Origin: an uncultured Bartonella sp.
Lineage (GTDB): Bacteria; Pseudomonadota; Alphaproteobacteria; Rhizobiales; Rhizobiaceae
NCBI GenBank assembly: GCA_946478665.1
Contig: CAMLCZ010000006.1
Location: forward strand, 1 to 64,000
DNA: 64,000 nucleotides
Direction: 5' to 3'
Of this stretch, positions 8,626 to 17,117 are shown in pieces (position 1 is the stretch's first letter; each line of letters begins with the position of its first letter). The notes under the pieces were generated by a model. The model was not told the DNA's origin and ran no database searches. It was given only the letters and a program-made list of their open reading frames with translations. A program made the position numbers and the translations under genes.

Positions 8626-9066
8626 TACGGTTCTCCTTGGGAAACTATTTCCCGCATCTTCGCCTGTCATGACCATTGCGTCATGATAAGCCCAGGGACA
8701 AAGTGCAAATTCAACCTTCATTTTATCCGGTTATTGGAGGTGCCGGAAAAAACTCTGCAAAACTTGCGGCTATGGAACAGCGCGCTAACGCATTGCTCCG
8801 CTTTGTCTGCCTTTTGATTGGAATAACGAAAACCGCATCCGCACGGAAGGCAATGAGGTGTGCCTCTTCAGTAATTTCGACTTTTGGACAGCCGAAAGAC
8901 ACCAGAAAGGCCCGCACCGTCGTTGCTTCAAGATGTCCCCATTCTTTCGGTTGGCCGTAAGAATGACTGGAGCGGTTAGATCCAGGTACCGTACCGGTTA
9001 TCTCACCATTCGAGAACCGGCGGACACCCACAGGCACGTGCGACTTTGGGCAAAAGGGATATAAGC
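8626..9066 (-). promoter_or_regulatory. Structured leader RNA of the decarboxylase gene (speF-motif candidate)
   Basis: The roughly 440 bases upstream of the decarboxylase are much richer in G+C than flanking DNA and fold into successive hairpins. Those I can verify are: CCGGTT/AACCGG at 8994-9020 with an inner CTC/GAG pair, CTGGA/TCCAG at 8967-8985, ATTCTT/AAGAAT at 8941-8964, GAGG/CCTC at 8855-8866, TCCGG/CCGGA at 8726-8747 and CATGAC/GTCATG at 8668-8685. A conserved speF RNA motif has been described upstream of alphaproteobacterial ornithine decarboxylase genes, and location and size fit it. I cannot confirm the consensus from memory, and any ligand is unknown. Upstream of 9066 the DNA becomes a T-rich promoter-like stretch shared with the divergent lysR gene. 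Confidence 0.55.
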
Positions 9067-9132
9067 ACAACTGCATTTGCTTTCAATATTTTTTTTACCC
9101 TCCCAACATTTTTATTTCTATATTATTGAGTA

Positions 9133-10095
9133 ATGGGCAAAACATATCAGCCACAATATTTTGCCAATTGTGAAAGGACAAAGTCTTTGGGTCTTTTAAC
9201 GCGTATGCGTGCTTTTGTTGAGGTTGTTGAAGCTGAAGGTTTTTCTGCAGCAGGACGTAAAACCAACCAATCAAAAGCCTTGTTATCCAAACAGGTTCGT
9301 GATTTGGAAGATGAGCTCGGCGTTTTATTGCTCAATCGCACCACGCGCCAGTTGTCCCTCACAGAAGCCGGCCATAACTATTATTTACAAGCCTTGGAAA
9401 TCCTTAAACAGCTTGATGATCTCAATGATAATATTAGTCAATCCAATGACAAACCGCATGGGAAAATAAAGATTAGTGCATCGCGTACATTTGCTGATGC
9501 ACCTATTGGAAAATCACTTGTTGATTTTCTAAAATTTCATCCGCAAATTCACTTAGATGTTCATCTTGATGACCGCTTTGTTGATCTGGTTAATGAAGGT
9601 TTTGATTTGGCAATTCGGATTACTCATCTGGAAGATTCATCGCTCATTGCCCGAAAACTAACAAATATTTCGTCCGTCATTGTTGCGTCGCCTGAGTTAC
9701 TGAAAAAAGTGGGAATACCCAATAAGCCGCAAGATTTACGGCATTTACCTTGCCTTGTTGATCGCAATAACCGTAGTTTTAATCATTGGACATTTATTGA
9801 TAGCAACAACCGAATCATCAGTGTTCCTATTTATGGCCCTATGGAAGCCAACGGCCCCATTATTACTAGAACAGCAGCAATTGCTGGAATTGGCTTTGCC
9901 AAAATGCCCCATTTTATCGCCGCAGAAGAGTTAAAAACAGGCAAACTACAATCTGTTCTCGATGAATTCACCCTGAAAAACAGTGGAATTTATGCAGTTT
10001 ACCCCCACCGCCGTTACCTTCCAGCCAAAGTGAGGCTACTTGTCGACTATCTGGCCGAATGGTTTAAAGCTTATGACAAAACTAAAACGCTCTAA
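9133..10095 (+). CDS. LysR-family transcriptional regulator
   Basis: A 320-residue DNA-binding regulator with an N-terminal winged helix-turn-helix (about residues 27-85: MRAFVEVVEAEGFSAAGRK then SKALLSKQVRDLEDELGVLLLNRTTRQLSLTEAG) and a C-terminal periplasmic-binding-protein-like effector domain. The family usually starts near the MRAF segment (ATG at 9205). The ATG at 9133 adds 24 residues; neither has a good ribosome-binding site. It is divergent from the decarboxylase gene and may or may not control it. The effector is unknown. Sequence style is that of the CrgA/AaeR-like LysR subgroup with the LLNRTTRQ motif. Confidence 0.85.
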   Translation: MGKTYQPQYFANCERTKSLGLLTRMRAFVEVVEAEGFSAAGRKTNQSKALLSKQVRDLEDELGVLLLNRTTRQLSLTEAGHNYYLQALEILKQLDDLNDNISQSNDKPHGKIKISASRTFADAPIGKSLVDFLKFHPQIHLDVHLDDRFVDLVNEGFDLAIRITHLEDSSLIARKLTNISSVIVASPELLKKVGIPNKPQDLRHLPCLVDRNNRSFNHWTFIDSNNRIISVPIYGPMEANGPIITRTAAIAGIGFAKMPHFIAAEELKTGKLQSVLDEFTLKNSGIYAVYPHRRYLPAKVRLLVDYLAEWFKAYDKTKTL

Positions 10096-10232
10096 CACAC
10101 CATCGCGTGTCGCCTAACATTTTCAGTTGACCTTCAATTGATGATCTGACGTTTCAAATGGATGGCTATTTGAGTGAGATTTTCAGATGCATTTGGTACT
10201 GGAGACAGCTCAAGCAGCAAAGCACAGACCAC

Positions 10233-10895
10233 TCAGCTAACCTGTTCTTTGATAGCGTTTTCAATGTGCTGTTTTAGTGAATCCGGCAAATTAAGTTTGG
10301 CTAAAAGGTTATCCAGATATTCACGGTTCTTTGGCTTATTAGGATCGAGCGTCATACGCGATGCTACGTAGATTTCTGTTTTTTGTTCATCTGTATTCAC
10401 GTTGCTAAGTAGAGCATCAATATCAACTGGCTTTTCCAATTCCTCCATCAAAAATTCTGCTGTTTTTTGATCGATTCCTGACTCATTAATTTTATTGCCG
10501 ATCAATTTGCGTTCTTTATCATCAACATGACCATCTGCTTTGGCTGCCTGTATCATAGCGCGTACGAGAGTGAGAGCAAAATCACCATTATGGTCAGACC
10601 CTGTTTGCCCCAAATCTGTCAAATCCATTTTTTTGTTTGCAGATTCATCCTGATTCTGAAAATTCTTGATGGCATTAAAAGCAACGCTGGCTACAGCCGC
10701 CAAACCACCGCCCTTAATCAGCCCCTCTAAAATATTGCCCTTTTCATTCCCACCAAATAAACCTCCTAGAAGATCCCCGACAGAAAAATTGGTGGTCGAA
10801 GGTTTTGTTGCATTTCCATTTTGACTATCTGTTTCACTGGAGTTGCGCGATTGAAAAAGGTCGGTCAATATTTTCTTAGCATCAAGCATTTTCAT
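10233..10895 (-). CDS. DUF533 (TerB-like) protein
   Basis: A 220-residue protein of the DUF533 family (YebE-like). The N-terminal half is low-complexity and Gly/Asn-rich with a possible membrane-associating segment (GGGLAAVASVAFNAI, about residues 60-80). The C-terminal half (about residues 105-220) is the alpha-helical TerB-like domain beginning ALTLVRAMIQAAKADGHVDDKERKLI, with the acidic DGHVDDKE loop typical of these domains. The function of the family is unsettled; envelope stress association is reported for relatives. It stands alone, and its 3' side faces lysR. Confidence 0.8.
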   Translation of the reverse strand: MKMLDAKKILTDLFQSRNSSETDSQNGNATKPSTTNFSVGDLLGGLFGGNEKGNILEGLIKGGGLAAVASVAFNAIKNFQNQDESANKKMDLTDLGQTGSDHNGDFALTLVRAMIQAAKADGHVDDKERKLIGNKINESGIDQKTAEFLMEELEKPVDIDALLSNVNTDEQKTEIYVASRMTLDPNKPKNREYLDNLLAKLNLPDSLKQHIENAIKEQVS

Positions 10896-11158
10896 TTCCT
10901 CTATTGCTGCCCGCCTCTTGATTTCAACTAGCGCGTTGAAGACGTTTTACAAGACACTCATGTAAAGTGATGTTGATCCGAAAACCTATTTTCAAACGAT
11001 CATACGGTGAGGATATTGGATAGATATTGACCGATATTGTGCTTACTACTGCTCATGGAAATTTATTAAGCTAGGTCGAAAATATCGACGCTTTTAATGC
11101 TCTTTTCTGTTGCCAGAGAAAAGTTTATAGTAAAAACGACTTATCTGGAGATATGATT

Positions 11159-11797
11159 ATGGCTCAAAAAACCGAACTTCTATTGCCTATTTTACGAGGG
11201 CAAAACGTCATACCAGTCTTGGTAATTGAAAAATTGTCCGATGCTGTACCTCTTGCTCGTGCACTGGTAGATGGTGGTTTGAAGGCGCTTGAAATTACAC
11301 TCCGTACACCTGTTGCCCTAGATGCAATTCAAGCCATATCGGAAGATGTTCCTAATGCAATTGTTGGAGCTGGAACAATATTGAATGGCGAACATTTTGA
11401 GGCCGCCGAAACAGCAGGTGCAAAATTTATCGTAAGCCCAGGTTTGACGGGCGAATTAATTGATGTTGCAGAAGAAAGCGAAATACCGCTTTTACCAGGT
11501 GCAATAACCCCCAGTGAACTCATGGGCGCGTTAGAAGAAGGCTACGAATATTTGAAGTTTTTTCCTGCAGAAGCGGCCGGTGGCATCAACTTTGTTAAGT
11601 CGCTAGCGTCACCCTTTGCCAATATCAAATTTTGTCCCACTGGTGGCATCACACAGCAAACAGCAAAGCAATGGCTAGATTTATCAAATGTTGTTTGCAT
11701 TGGCGGTTCGTGGCTTGCTCCCAAAAACCTTGTCCAATCGCATCAATGGGAAGCAATCACAGCCTTAGCGCAGCAAGCAACCCAATTAACAGCATAA
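11159..11797 (+). CDS. eda: 2-keto-3-deoxy-6-phosphogluconate aldolase
   Basis: Cleaves KDPG to pyruvate and glyceraldehyde-3-phosphate, the last step of the Entner-Doudoroff pathway; it can also act on 2-keto-4-hydroxyglutarate. The 212-residue protein is a TIM-barrel class I aldolase with catalytic Glu45 (LEITLRTP) and Schiff-base Lys133 ([12 protein letters not shown]). With the ATG at 11159 these are numbered as in E. coli Eda. That start has CTGGAG 8 bases upstream; the ATG at 11153 is too close to it. No edd or other pathway gene is adjacent. It converges on the reductase gene downstream across a shared hairpin terminator. Confidence 0.93.
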   Translation: MAQKTELLLPILRGQNVIPVLVIEKLSDAVPLARALVDGGLKALEITLRTPVALDAIQAISEDVPNAIVGAGTILNGEHFEAAETAGAKFIVSPGLTGELIDVAEESEIPLLPGAITPSELMGALEEGYEYLKFFPAEAAGGINFVKSLASPFANIKFCPTGGITQQTAKQWLDLSNVVCIGGSWLAPKNLVQSHQWEAITALAQQATQLTA

Positions 11798-11858
11798 GTG
11801 ATAAATTTTCGTAGAAAATTAAATCGCGTTTTTCTGTCTATTATTTTGCCTAAAAGAC

Positions 11859-11895
11859 AATTTTGGCCGCCTAAAGCTATTAGACAGCCAAAATT
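11859..11895. terminator. Bidirectional terminator between eda and fpr
   Basis: AATTTTGGC (11859-11867) and GCCAAAATT (11887-11895) form a 9-bp stem flanked by A and T runs between two convergent genes. Confidence 0.65.
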
Positions 11896-11915
11896 TAAAC
11901 TTAATCTTGTGTGCA

Positions 11916-12746
11916 TTAATCAACGAATGCACGCTCAACCACATAGGTTGCTGGTGCATTATTGGCACCTTCGACAAGGCCAAATTCTTCACACATGGCG
12001 GCACAATCTTTCAGCATTGCCATGGAACCACAGATCATAACTCGATCGGTTTCCGAATTAATCCGAGGTAAGCCTGTTCTTTCAAAAAAATCACCGCTAC
12101 GCATCGTATCTGTAATCCGACCCATATGGGCTGATTGCTCGCGCGTTGTCATTGGATAAAACTGTAATTGTTCAGAAAATTCTCCAATAAGCGGATCTTC
12201 TTTTAAATTCTCAACCAATTCACGCGCATAGTTCAATTCATTGACCTCACGCGTTGTTTGGATAAGAACAACATCTTCAAACTTTTCGTATGTTTCCGGA
12301 TCACGAATTAAGCTGGCGAATGGTGCTACACCAGTTCCAGTTGATAGCAAATACAGTCGCTTGCCTGGCAATAGGGCATCAAGAACCAATGTGCCTGTGG
12401 ATTTCTTACGCATGAGGACAGTGTCACCCACTTTGATTTTCTGTAGATGTTCTGTCAAAGGACCATTTGGTACTTTAATGGAAAAGAATTCCAACTCTTC
12501 ATCCCAAAATGGACTTGCTATTGAATAGGCTCTGAATACTGGCTTTTCTGCATTGGGCAGGCCAATCATGACAAATTCACCCGAACGGAAACGGAAACTT
12601 TCCGGGCGGTTGAGGCGAAAGCGAAAAAGCCTGTCAGTATAATGTTTTACCTCTTGCACCGTAAGTGCAAAGACATTTTGTGGAATGGGAAAAGATGATG
12701 ACTCGGTAGATGCATTTGAGGATGCATTATCGTCAGGCACACTCAT
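11916..12746 (-). CDS. fpr: Ferredoxin/flavodoxin-NADP+ reductase
   Basis: FAD flavoprotein exchanging electrons between NADPH and ferredoxin or flavodoxin, often induced by oxidative stress. The 276-residue protein has the FAD motif RAYSIASP, the NADP-binding segment STGTGVAPFASLIRD and a C-terminal end VERAFVD typical of bacterial subclass FNRs. The start at 12746 (MSVPDDN) is chosen because AAGGAAA lies 6 bases upstream; a frame from 12779 is open but has no such signal. The first 25 residues are Ser/Asn-rich and probably disordered. It is a single-gene transcript. Confidence 0.9.
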   Translation of the reverse strand: MSVPDDNASSNASTESSSFPIPQNVFALTVQEVKHYTDRLFRFRLNRPESFRFRSGEFVMIGLPNAEKPVFRAYSIASPFWDEELEFFSIKVPNGPLTEHLQKIKVGDTVLMRKKSTGTLVLDALLPGKRLYLLSTGTGVAPFASLIRDPETYEKFEDVVLIQTTREVNELNYARELVENLKEDPLIGEFSEQLQFYPMTTREQSAHMGRITDTMRSGDFFERTGLPRINSETDRVMICGSMAMLKDCAAMCEEFGLVEGANNAPATYVVERAFVD

Positions 12747-13001
12747 TGAAATTTTCCTTAATAAATAGACGGCAGACAAATCTTGATAATTTGAGACATG
12801 ATATAATCCATTTCTGGGCTATCTGCCAATATTTTCCAATACGTATTTGCTTTATTTATAATGACAATTTTGTTTTCGTCAAATCTATGTCGAAGATAAC
12901 TTGTATACTGTCTAAAAATTAACTAGCTTTCAGGGTAACTCAGCATAAAGCGCAATATCCGTTTCAGGACTACCGATTATATTTCAGGATTATCGATTAT
13001 T

Positions 13002-14438
13002 ATGACAACAAATGTAAAATTTGGCACCAGTGGCTTACGTGGGCTTGTTGACGAGCTATCCAATGATATTTGTAAAAAATACACAATCGGTTTTCTTAAT
13101 TATCTCATTGCAAACAACGTAATTTCCAATACCTCAACGTTATTGGTCGGGTTGGATTTACGTTCAAGTAGCCCAAGAATTGCACAAGCAGTGATAGAAG
13201 CTGCCAAATCAATTGGCATTTCGGTTATCAATGCAGGAGTATTGCCAACACCAGCATTAGCGCTCGCTGCTCAAACCCGTAAATTGCCCGCTATAATGGT
13301 AACAGGAAGTCATATTCCGGAAGATCGCAATGGTTTGAAATTTTATAGACCTGAGGGTGAAATTACCAAACTTGACGAATTGGGAATTATAAACCATCTA
13401 CCAGAAATTGTGGAAGCCTCGACAGAGACAGCGGATTCAAAAGTGGAATTGCCGCCAATTGATCCCACAATATTATCAGCTTACCGCGACAGATGCCTCA
13501 ATATACTTCCGCCAAATGCTTTAGAAGATTTGAGAATTGGCGTGTACCAACATAGCTCTGTAGCCCGTGATTTGATTGTGGATGTTTTAAAGCAATTAGG
13601 AGCGGAGGTTGTCACCATTGAAAGAGCTAATCATTTTGTACCAGTCGATACGGAAGCGCTGCGAGATATTGACCGTGAAATTGCATTAAATGCAACAATC
13701 CAGCATGATCTTTATGCACTGGTTTCAACTGATGGCGACGCTGACCGCCCCTTGATCGCAGGCTCTGATGGTGTGTTTCTGAAAGGTGATGTTGTTGGTC
13801 TCCTGACTGCAAAATACCTGTCAGCTGATGCTGTTGTTACCCCTGTTACATCAACATCTGCGGTTGAAACATCACAATTATTCGAGCATGTCTATCGCTG
13901 TTCTGTTGGTTCACCCTATGTTATCGAAGCAATGAAACAGGCAAATGCCGACGGGTATAGTTCTGTTGTGGGTTTTGAAGCTAATGGCGGCGTTCTATTA
14001 GGCAATGATCTGGTAACAGATCGCGGTGTACTTCAAAAATTACCAACGCGTGATGCAATGTTGCCAATTTTGTGTTTGTTGGGTTTTGCAGCGCTTAATG
14101 GCAATACAGTGCAAGGCTTGTCAGCGAACCTGCCGCAGCGCTTTACGGCAAGTAATCGTTTACAAAATATCGATGTTGCAAAAGCTCAACACATTCTCAA
14201 ACAACTGGAAGATGGTGCGACACGCATTCACTTTTTTCATCCTCTTGGCAATATTACCCATTGGGATGTTATTGATGGTTTACGCGTCATTTTTGATAAT
14301 GGTGACATTATACATTTCCGACTTTCTGGCAATGCGCCAGAATTGCGCTGCTATAGTGAAGCGGCTTCGCAACAACAAGCAAACAAACTTCTCGACTGGG
14401 GGCTTGGCTCAATTCAAGAATCTATGGAGAAAAACTAA
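13002..14438 (+). CDS. Phosphomannomutase/phosphoglucomutase-family enzyme
   Basis: Alpha-D-phosphohexomutase superfamily enzyme interconverting hexose 1- and 6-phosphates, probably mannose or glucose, to feed nucleotide-sugar and polysaccharide synthesis. The 478-residue protein shows the N-terminal FGTSGLRG motif (residues 7-14), the phosphoserine loop TGSHIPEDRNGLKF with Ser103, the Mg2+ loop DGDADRP near residue 244 and a C-terminal phosphate-binding segment. The loop reads TGSHIP rather than the commoner TASHNP. Which hexose it uses cannot be settled. Its stop overlaps the next start (TAATG), so it is co-transcribed with the small monooxygenase gene. Confidence 0.88.
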   Translation: MTTNVKFGTSGLRGLVDELSNDICKKYTIGFLNYLIANNVISNTSTLLVGLDLRSSSPRIAQAVIEAAKSIGISVINAGVLPTPALALAAQTRKLPAIMVTGSHIPEDRNGLKFYRPEGEITKLDELGIINHLPEIVEASTETADSKVELPPIDPTILSAYRDRCLNILPPNALEDLRIGVYQHSSVARDLIVDVLKQLGAEVVTIERANHFVPVDTEALRDIDREIALNATIQHDLYALVSTDGDADRPLIAGSDGVFLKGDVVGLLTAKYLSADAVVTPVTSTSAVETSQLFEHVYRCSVGSPYVIEAMKQANADGYSSVVGFEANGGVLLGNDLVTDRGVLQKLPTRDAMLPILCLLGFAALNGNTVQGLSANLPQRFTASNRLQNIDVAKAQHILKQLEDGATRIHFFHPLGNITHWDVIDGLRVIFDNGDIIHFRLSGNAPELRCYSEAASQQQANKLLDWGLGSIQESMEKN

Positions 14439-14725
14439 TGATTAAGATTGTAGCGCATTTTTTTATCAAACCTGATTTCGTCAATAAGACTGATGCTTTA
14501 TTTTCGGAAATTGTTGAAAAATCTCGTAAGGAAAATGGTTGTATTTCTTATGAATTATTTTCCGTTGATAATGAGATAGGTCATTTTGTATTCATTGAAA
14601 CATGGAAAGACAAAACGGCAGTTGATGCTCATAACAAATCCGAGCATTTCACGCGAATAATTGCCGAATTGACAAAGATGTCACAAAAGGATGCTCTTAT
14701 TGCCGTTATGAAGCAAGTTCTCTAA
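14438..14725 (+). CDS. Antibiotic biosynthesis monooxygenase (ABM) domain protein
   Basis: A 95-residue single-domain dimeric alpha-beta barrel protein of the ABM/YgiN family. Members act as cofactor-free quinol monooxygenases or other oxygenases. Visible features are the N-terminal strand IVAHFFIKP, the segment SRKENGCISYELFSVD and the central HFVFIETWKDKTAVDAHNKSEHF, which carries the conserved W and H residues. Overlap with the phosphohexomutase stop implies coupled translation, but no functional link is obvious. A strong hairpin terminator follows. Confidence 0.82.
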   Translation: MIKIVAHFFIKPDFVNKTDALFSEIVEKSRKENGCISYELFSVDNEIGHFVFIETWKDKTAVDAHNKSEHFTRIIAELTKMSQKDALIAVMKQVL

Positions 14726-14750
14726 CAGTATTTTTAAAAGTCATAGAAAC

Positions 14751-14793
14751 AAACAATCGGCATATTACGAATATAAAATGCCGATTGTTTTTA
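14751..14793 (+). terminator. Rho-independent terminator after the ABM gene
   Basis: AAACAATCGGCAT (14751-14763) pairs perfectly with ATGCCGATTGTTT (14778-14790) and is followed by a short T run. It lies between convergent genes and may work in both directions. Confidence 0.8.
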
Positions 14794-14895
14794 AATAAAA
14801 ATAATAAATAAGAAATATATTTTATGCCGCTGCTATAAATGTTCCATGGTTTTATTGAGCATATATAACGCGCGTTTTTTCCCTAAAAATCGAAC

Positions 14896-16263
14896 TTAAT
14901 TTTGCTCGGTTTCCGGTAATAAAAGATTGAGTACAATTGCCGTTATGCCTCCAGCAGCAAGTCCTGATTTCATAATATCAGCAATCCAGACTGGAAGATG
15001 GCTTACAAAAGCGGGCACCTGTGGCACACCCACCCCAACGGCAAGCGCTATTGCAATGATAAGCAATGCACGGCGATCAAGCTTGATTGCTGATAGAATG
15101 TTAATACCCGAGGCTGCAACCGAACCAAACATAATCATGGCAGCACCACCCAAAACAGGTTCTGGCATAGCTTGAATGAGTGCTGCAATCTTAGGAAAAA
15201 GACCAACAACAATTAATATACCCGCTATCCAAAGTCCTATGTAACGACTGGCTATGCCTGTTAGCTGAATAATCCCATTATTTTGTGCAAAAACAGAGCT
15301 TGGAAATGTGTTGAAAAAACCAGCAAGTAGCGAATTGGCACCATTAACCAGCACGCCGCCTTTTATGCGCTTCATCCATACGGGGCCAGACACAGCTTGT
15401 CCGGAAATTTTACTGGTTGCAGTAATATCTCCTACTGCTTCCAAAGATGTCACGAGATAAATAATAATCAGTGGGATAAACAGCGACCAGGAAAAAGATA
15501 GCCCAAAGTGCATAGGACTTGGCAACGAGAAAAAAGACGAGTGTTCAAACCCAGAAAAATCAAGCCGTCCCATCATGCCAGCCATGATATAGCCAACAGC
15601 AAGAGCAAGAATAATTGCACTGGATTTAACCCATGTAATACTTACACGATTAAAAATAATAATCAGCGCAAACACAGTGCATGACAAAGCCAAGTTCTGC
15701 AGGCTAGCAAAATCGCCATTAGGCCCCATAGATCCATAACCGCCGCCCATACTAATAAGGCCTTCTTTTATAAGTGTAAGACCAATCAATAAAACCACAA
15801 TTCCGGTCACAAGCGGTGTAATCATGCGGCTGATAAATGGCAGAATTCTGGAAACCGACATTTCAATAAATGACCCCACCATTACGACACCAAAAATAGC
15901 CGCCATAACTTCCTGTGGTGGAACTCCGCTAGCAACCATTGCCGCAGAGCCGGCAGACAACGGCCCTACAAAATTGAAGCTTGTTCCCTGAACAATTAAT
16001 AGCCCTGCGCCAAAAGGCCCAATTTTCTTGCATTGGACAAATGTTGCAATTCCTGAAATCACCAGTGACATGGATAAAACCATAGCCATATCTTCAGGCT
16101 TAACACCTGCCGCACTACAAATAATAAATCCCGGGGTTATGATCGGAACAATAATGGCAAGCAAATGCTGCAAGGCAGCCAAAAAGGCAATTAACGGCCT
16201 TGGGTGGGAATCGATCTCATAAACCAGATCATCCGATTTGCTTGGTGACGGTGTCGTTGTCAT
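14896..16263 (-). CDS. NCS2-family xanthine/uracil permease
   Basis: Inner-membrane nucleobase:cation symporter. The 455-residue protein has about 14 hydrophobic segments. NCS2 signature regions include QGTSFNFVGP in the third helix, the helix 8 motif TSLEAVGDITATSKI with its essential acidic residue, and NSLLAGFFNTFPSSVFAQNNG leading into IIQLTG, which resembles XanQ/UacT more than UraA. Xanthine or urate is therefore the favoured substrate, by inference. The start at 16263 has GGAGAC 6 bases upstream. It is divergent from the cueR-like gene. Confidence 0.87.
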   Translation of the reverse strand: MTTTPSPSKSDDLVYEIDSHPRPLIAFLAALQHLLAIIVPIITPGFIICSAAGVKPEDMAMVLSMSLVISGIATFVQCKKIGPFGAGLLIVQGTSFNFVGPLSAGSAAMVASGVPPQEVMAAIFGVVMVGSFIEMSVSRILPFISRMITPLVTGIVVLLIGLTLIKEGLISMGGGYGSMGPNGDFASLQNLALSCTVFALIIIFNRVSITWVKSSAIILALAVGYIMAGMMGRLDFSGFEHSSFFSLPSPMHFGLSFSWSLFIPLIIIYLVTSLEAVGDITATSKISGQAVSGPVWMKRIKGGVLVNGANSLLAGFFNTFPSSVFAQNNGIIQLTGIASRYIGLWIAGILIVVGLFPKIAALIQAMPEPVLGGAAMIMFGSVAASGINILSAIKLDRRALLIIAIALAVGVGVPQVPAFVSHLPVWIADIMKSGLAAGGITAIVLNLLLPETEQN

Positions 16264-16551
16264 TGGCAGTCTCCGGTCTGTAGGCTGATGAATAGAAAGG
16301 GATGCGGCATATTTATTGATGTGTTTAGTTGAGTACCACCGAAGAAAGGTCAAGTATGTTTCCATTACTTCACGTCTTATCCACCAAACAATATCAGATT
16401 ATGGCATTTGAACCGGACTTTACCGACATTTGCCATCATCTATCACATTCTCTCAATGCGATTTCGCAGATGTTTATTGACGCTTATCATAAAACTCTCT
16501 TATTCATGGAGAGCGCATCGTTCAAAATGATGAAGTATCAGGATATTGCAA

Positions 16552-16956
16552 ATGAATATCGGTGAAGCAGCGAAAGAAACCGGACTAACAGCCAAAATGA
16601 TCCGGCATTATGAAGAAATTGGTTTAACCAAACCCGCCCACCGTAGCGACAGCGGATACCGCTTATATAGCGCAGACGATATTGCAACACTTCATTTTAT
16701 CAAACGGTCTCGGGTTCTCGGGTTTTCGATTGATGATATCCGCTTATTGCTAGAATTATGGAAAGATCACGGACGAGCATCAAGCGAAGTTAAGAAACTG
16801 GCAATTTCCCATATAAAAATTTTACAAGATAAAATGGCCTCACTGCAAATTATGGTTGATACGCTCAACCATCTGGTTCAACATTGCCACGGTGATGATA
16901 GACCAGATTGTCCTATTCTTGAAGATTTAGCAAAATGTAACCATTGCCAGAATTAA
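16552..16956 (+). CDS. cueR: CueR/HmrR-type copper-responsive MerR regulator
   Basis: MerR-family activator that senses Cu+ and switches on copper efflux. The 134-residue protein has the N-terminal winged helix (NIGEAAKETGLTAKMIRHYEEIGL), a dimerisation coiled coil (about residues 75-108) and the metal loop CHGDDRPDC with Cys112 and Cys120, the same numbers as the Cu-binding pair of E. coli CueR. The start at 16552 (MNIGEAAKE) is standard; an upstream in-frame TTG is not. The usual partners copA or a copper chaperone gene are absent nearby, so the target promoter must be elsewhere. Confidence 0.88.
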   Translation: MNIGEAAKETGLTAKMIRHYEEIGLTKPAHRSDSGYRLYSADDIATLHFIKRSRVLGFSIDDIRLLLELWKDHGRASSEVKKLAISHIKILQDKMASLQIMVDTLNHLVQHCHGDDRPDCPILEDLAKCNHCQN

Positions 16957-17117
16957 AATAAATAATTTTATACGAATTGAGAATTATTTTAATTATATAA
17001 ATCCCTGAATTATCAGGATAATTTGGTAACATTTTCGTACAATACAAACAAAACGCTTTTTATTATTACAATAGGATACTACACAATTACATATTATAGC
17101 ATTTTATGAGGCAAGAT

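Noticed and set aside
8723-9076. A 117-codon open frame on the minus strand inside the decarboxylase leader
   Set aside because: It overlaps all the hairpins of the structured leader, has no ribosome-binding site and no recognisable domain. The openness is explained by high local G+C. It would be worth revisiting only if conserved.
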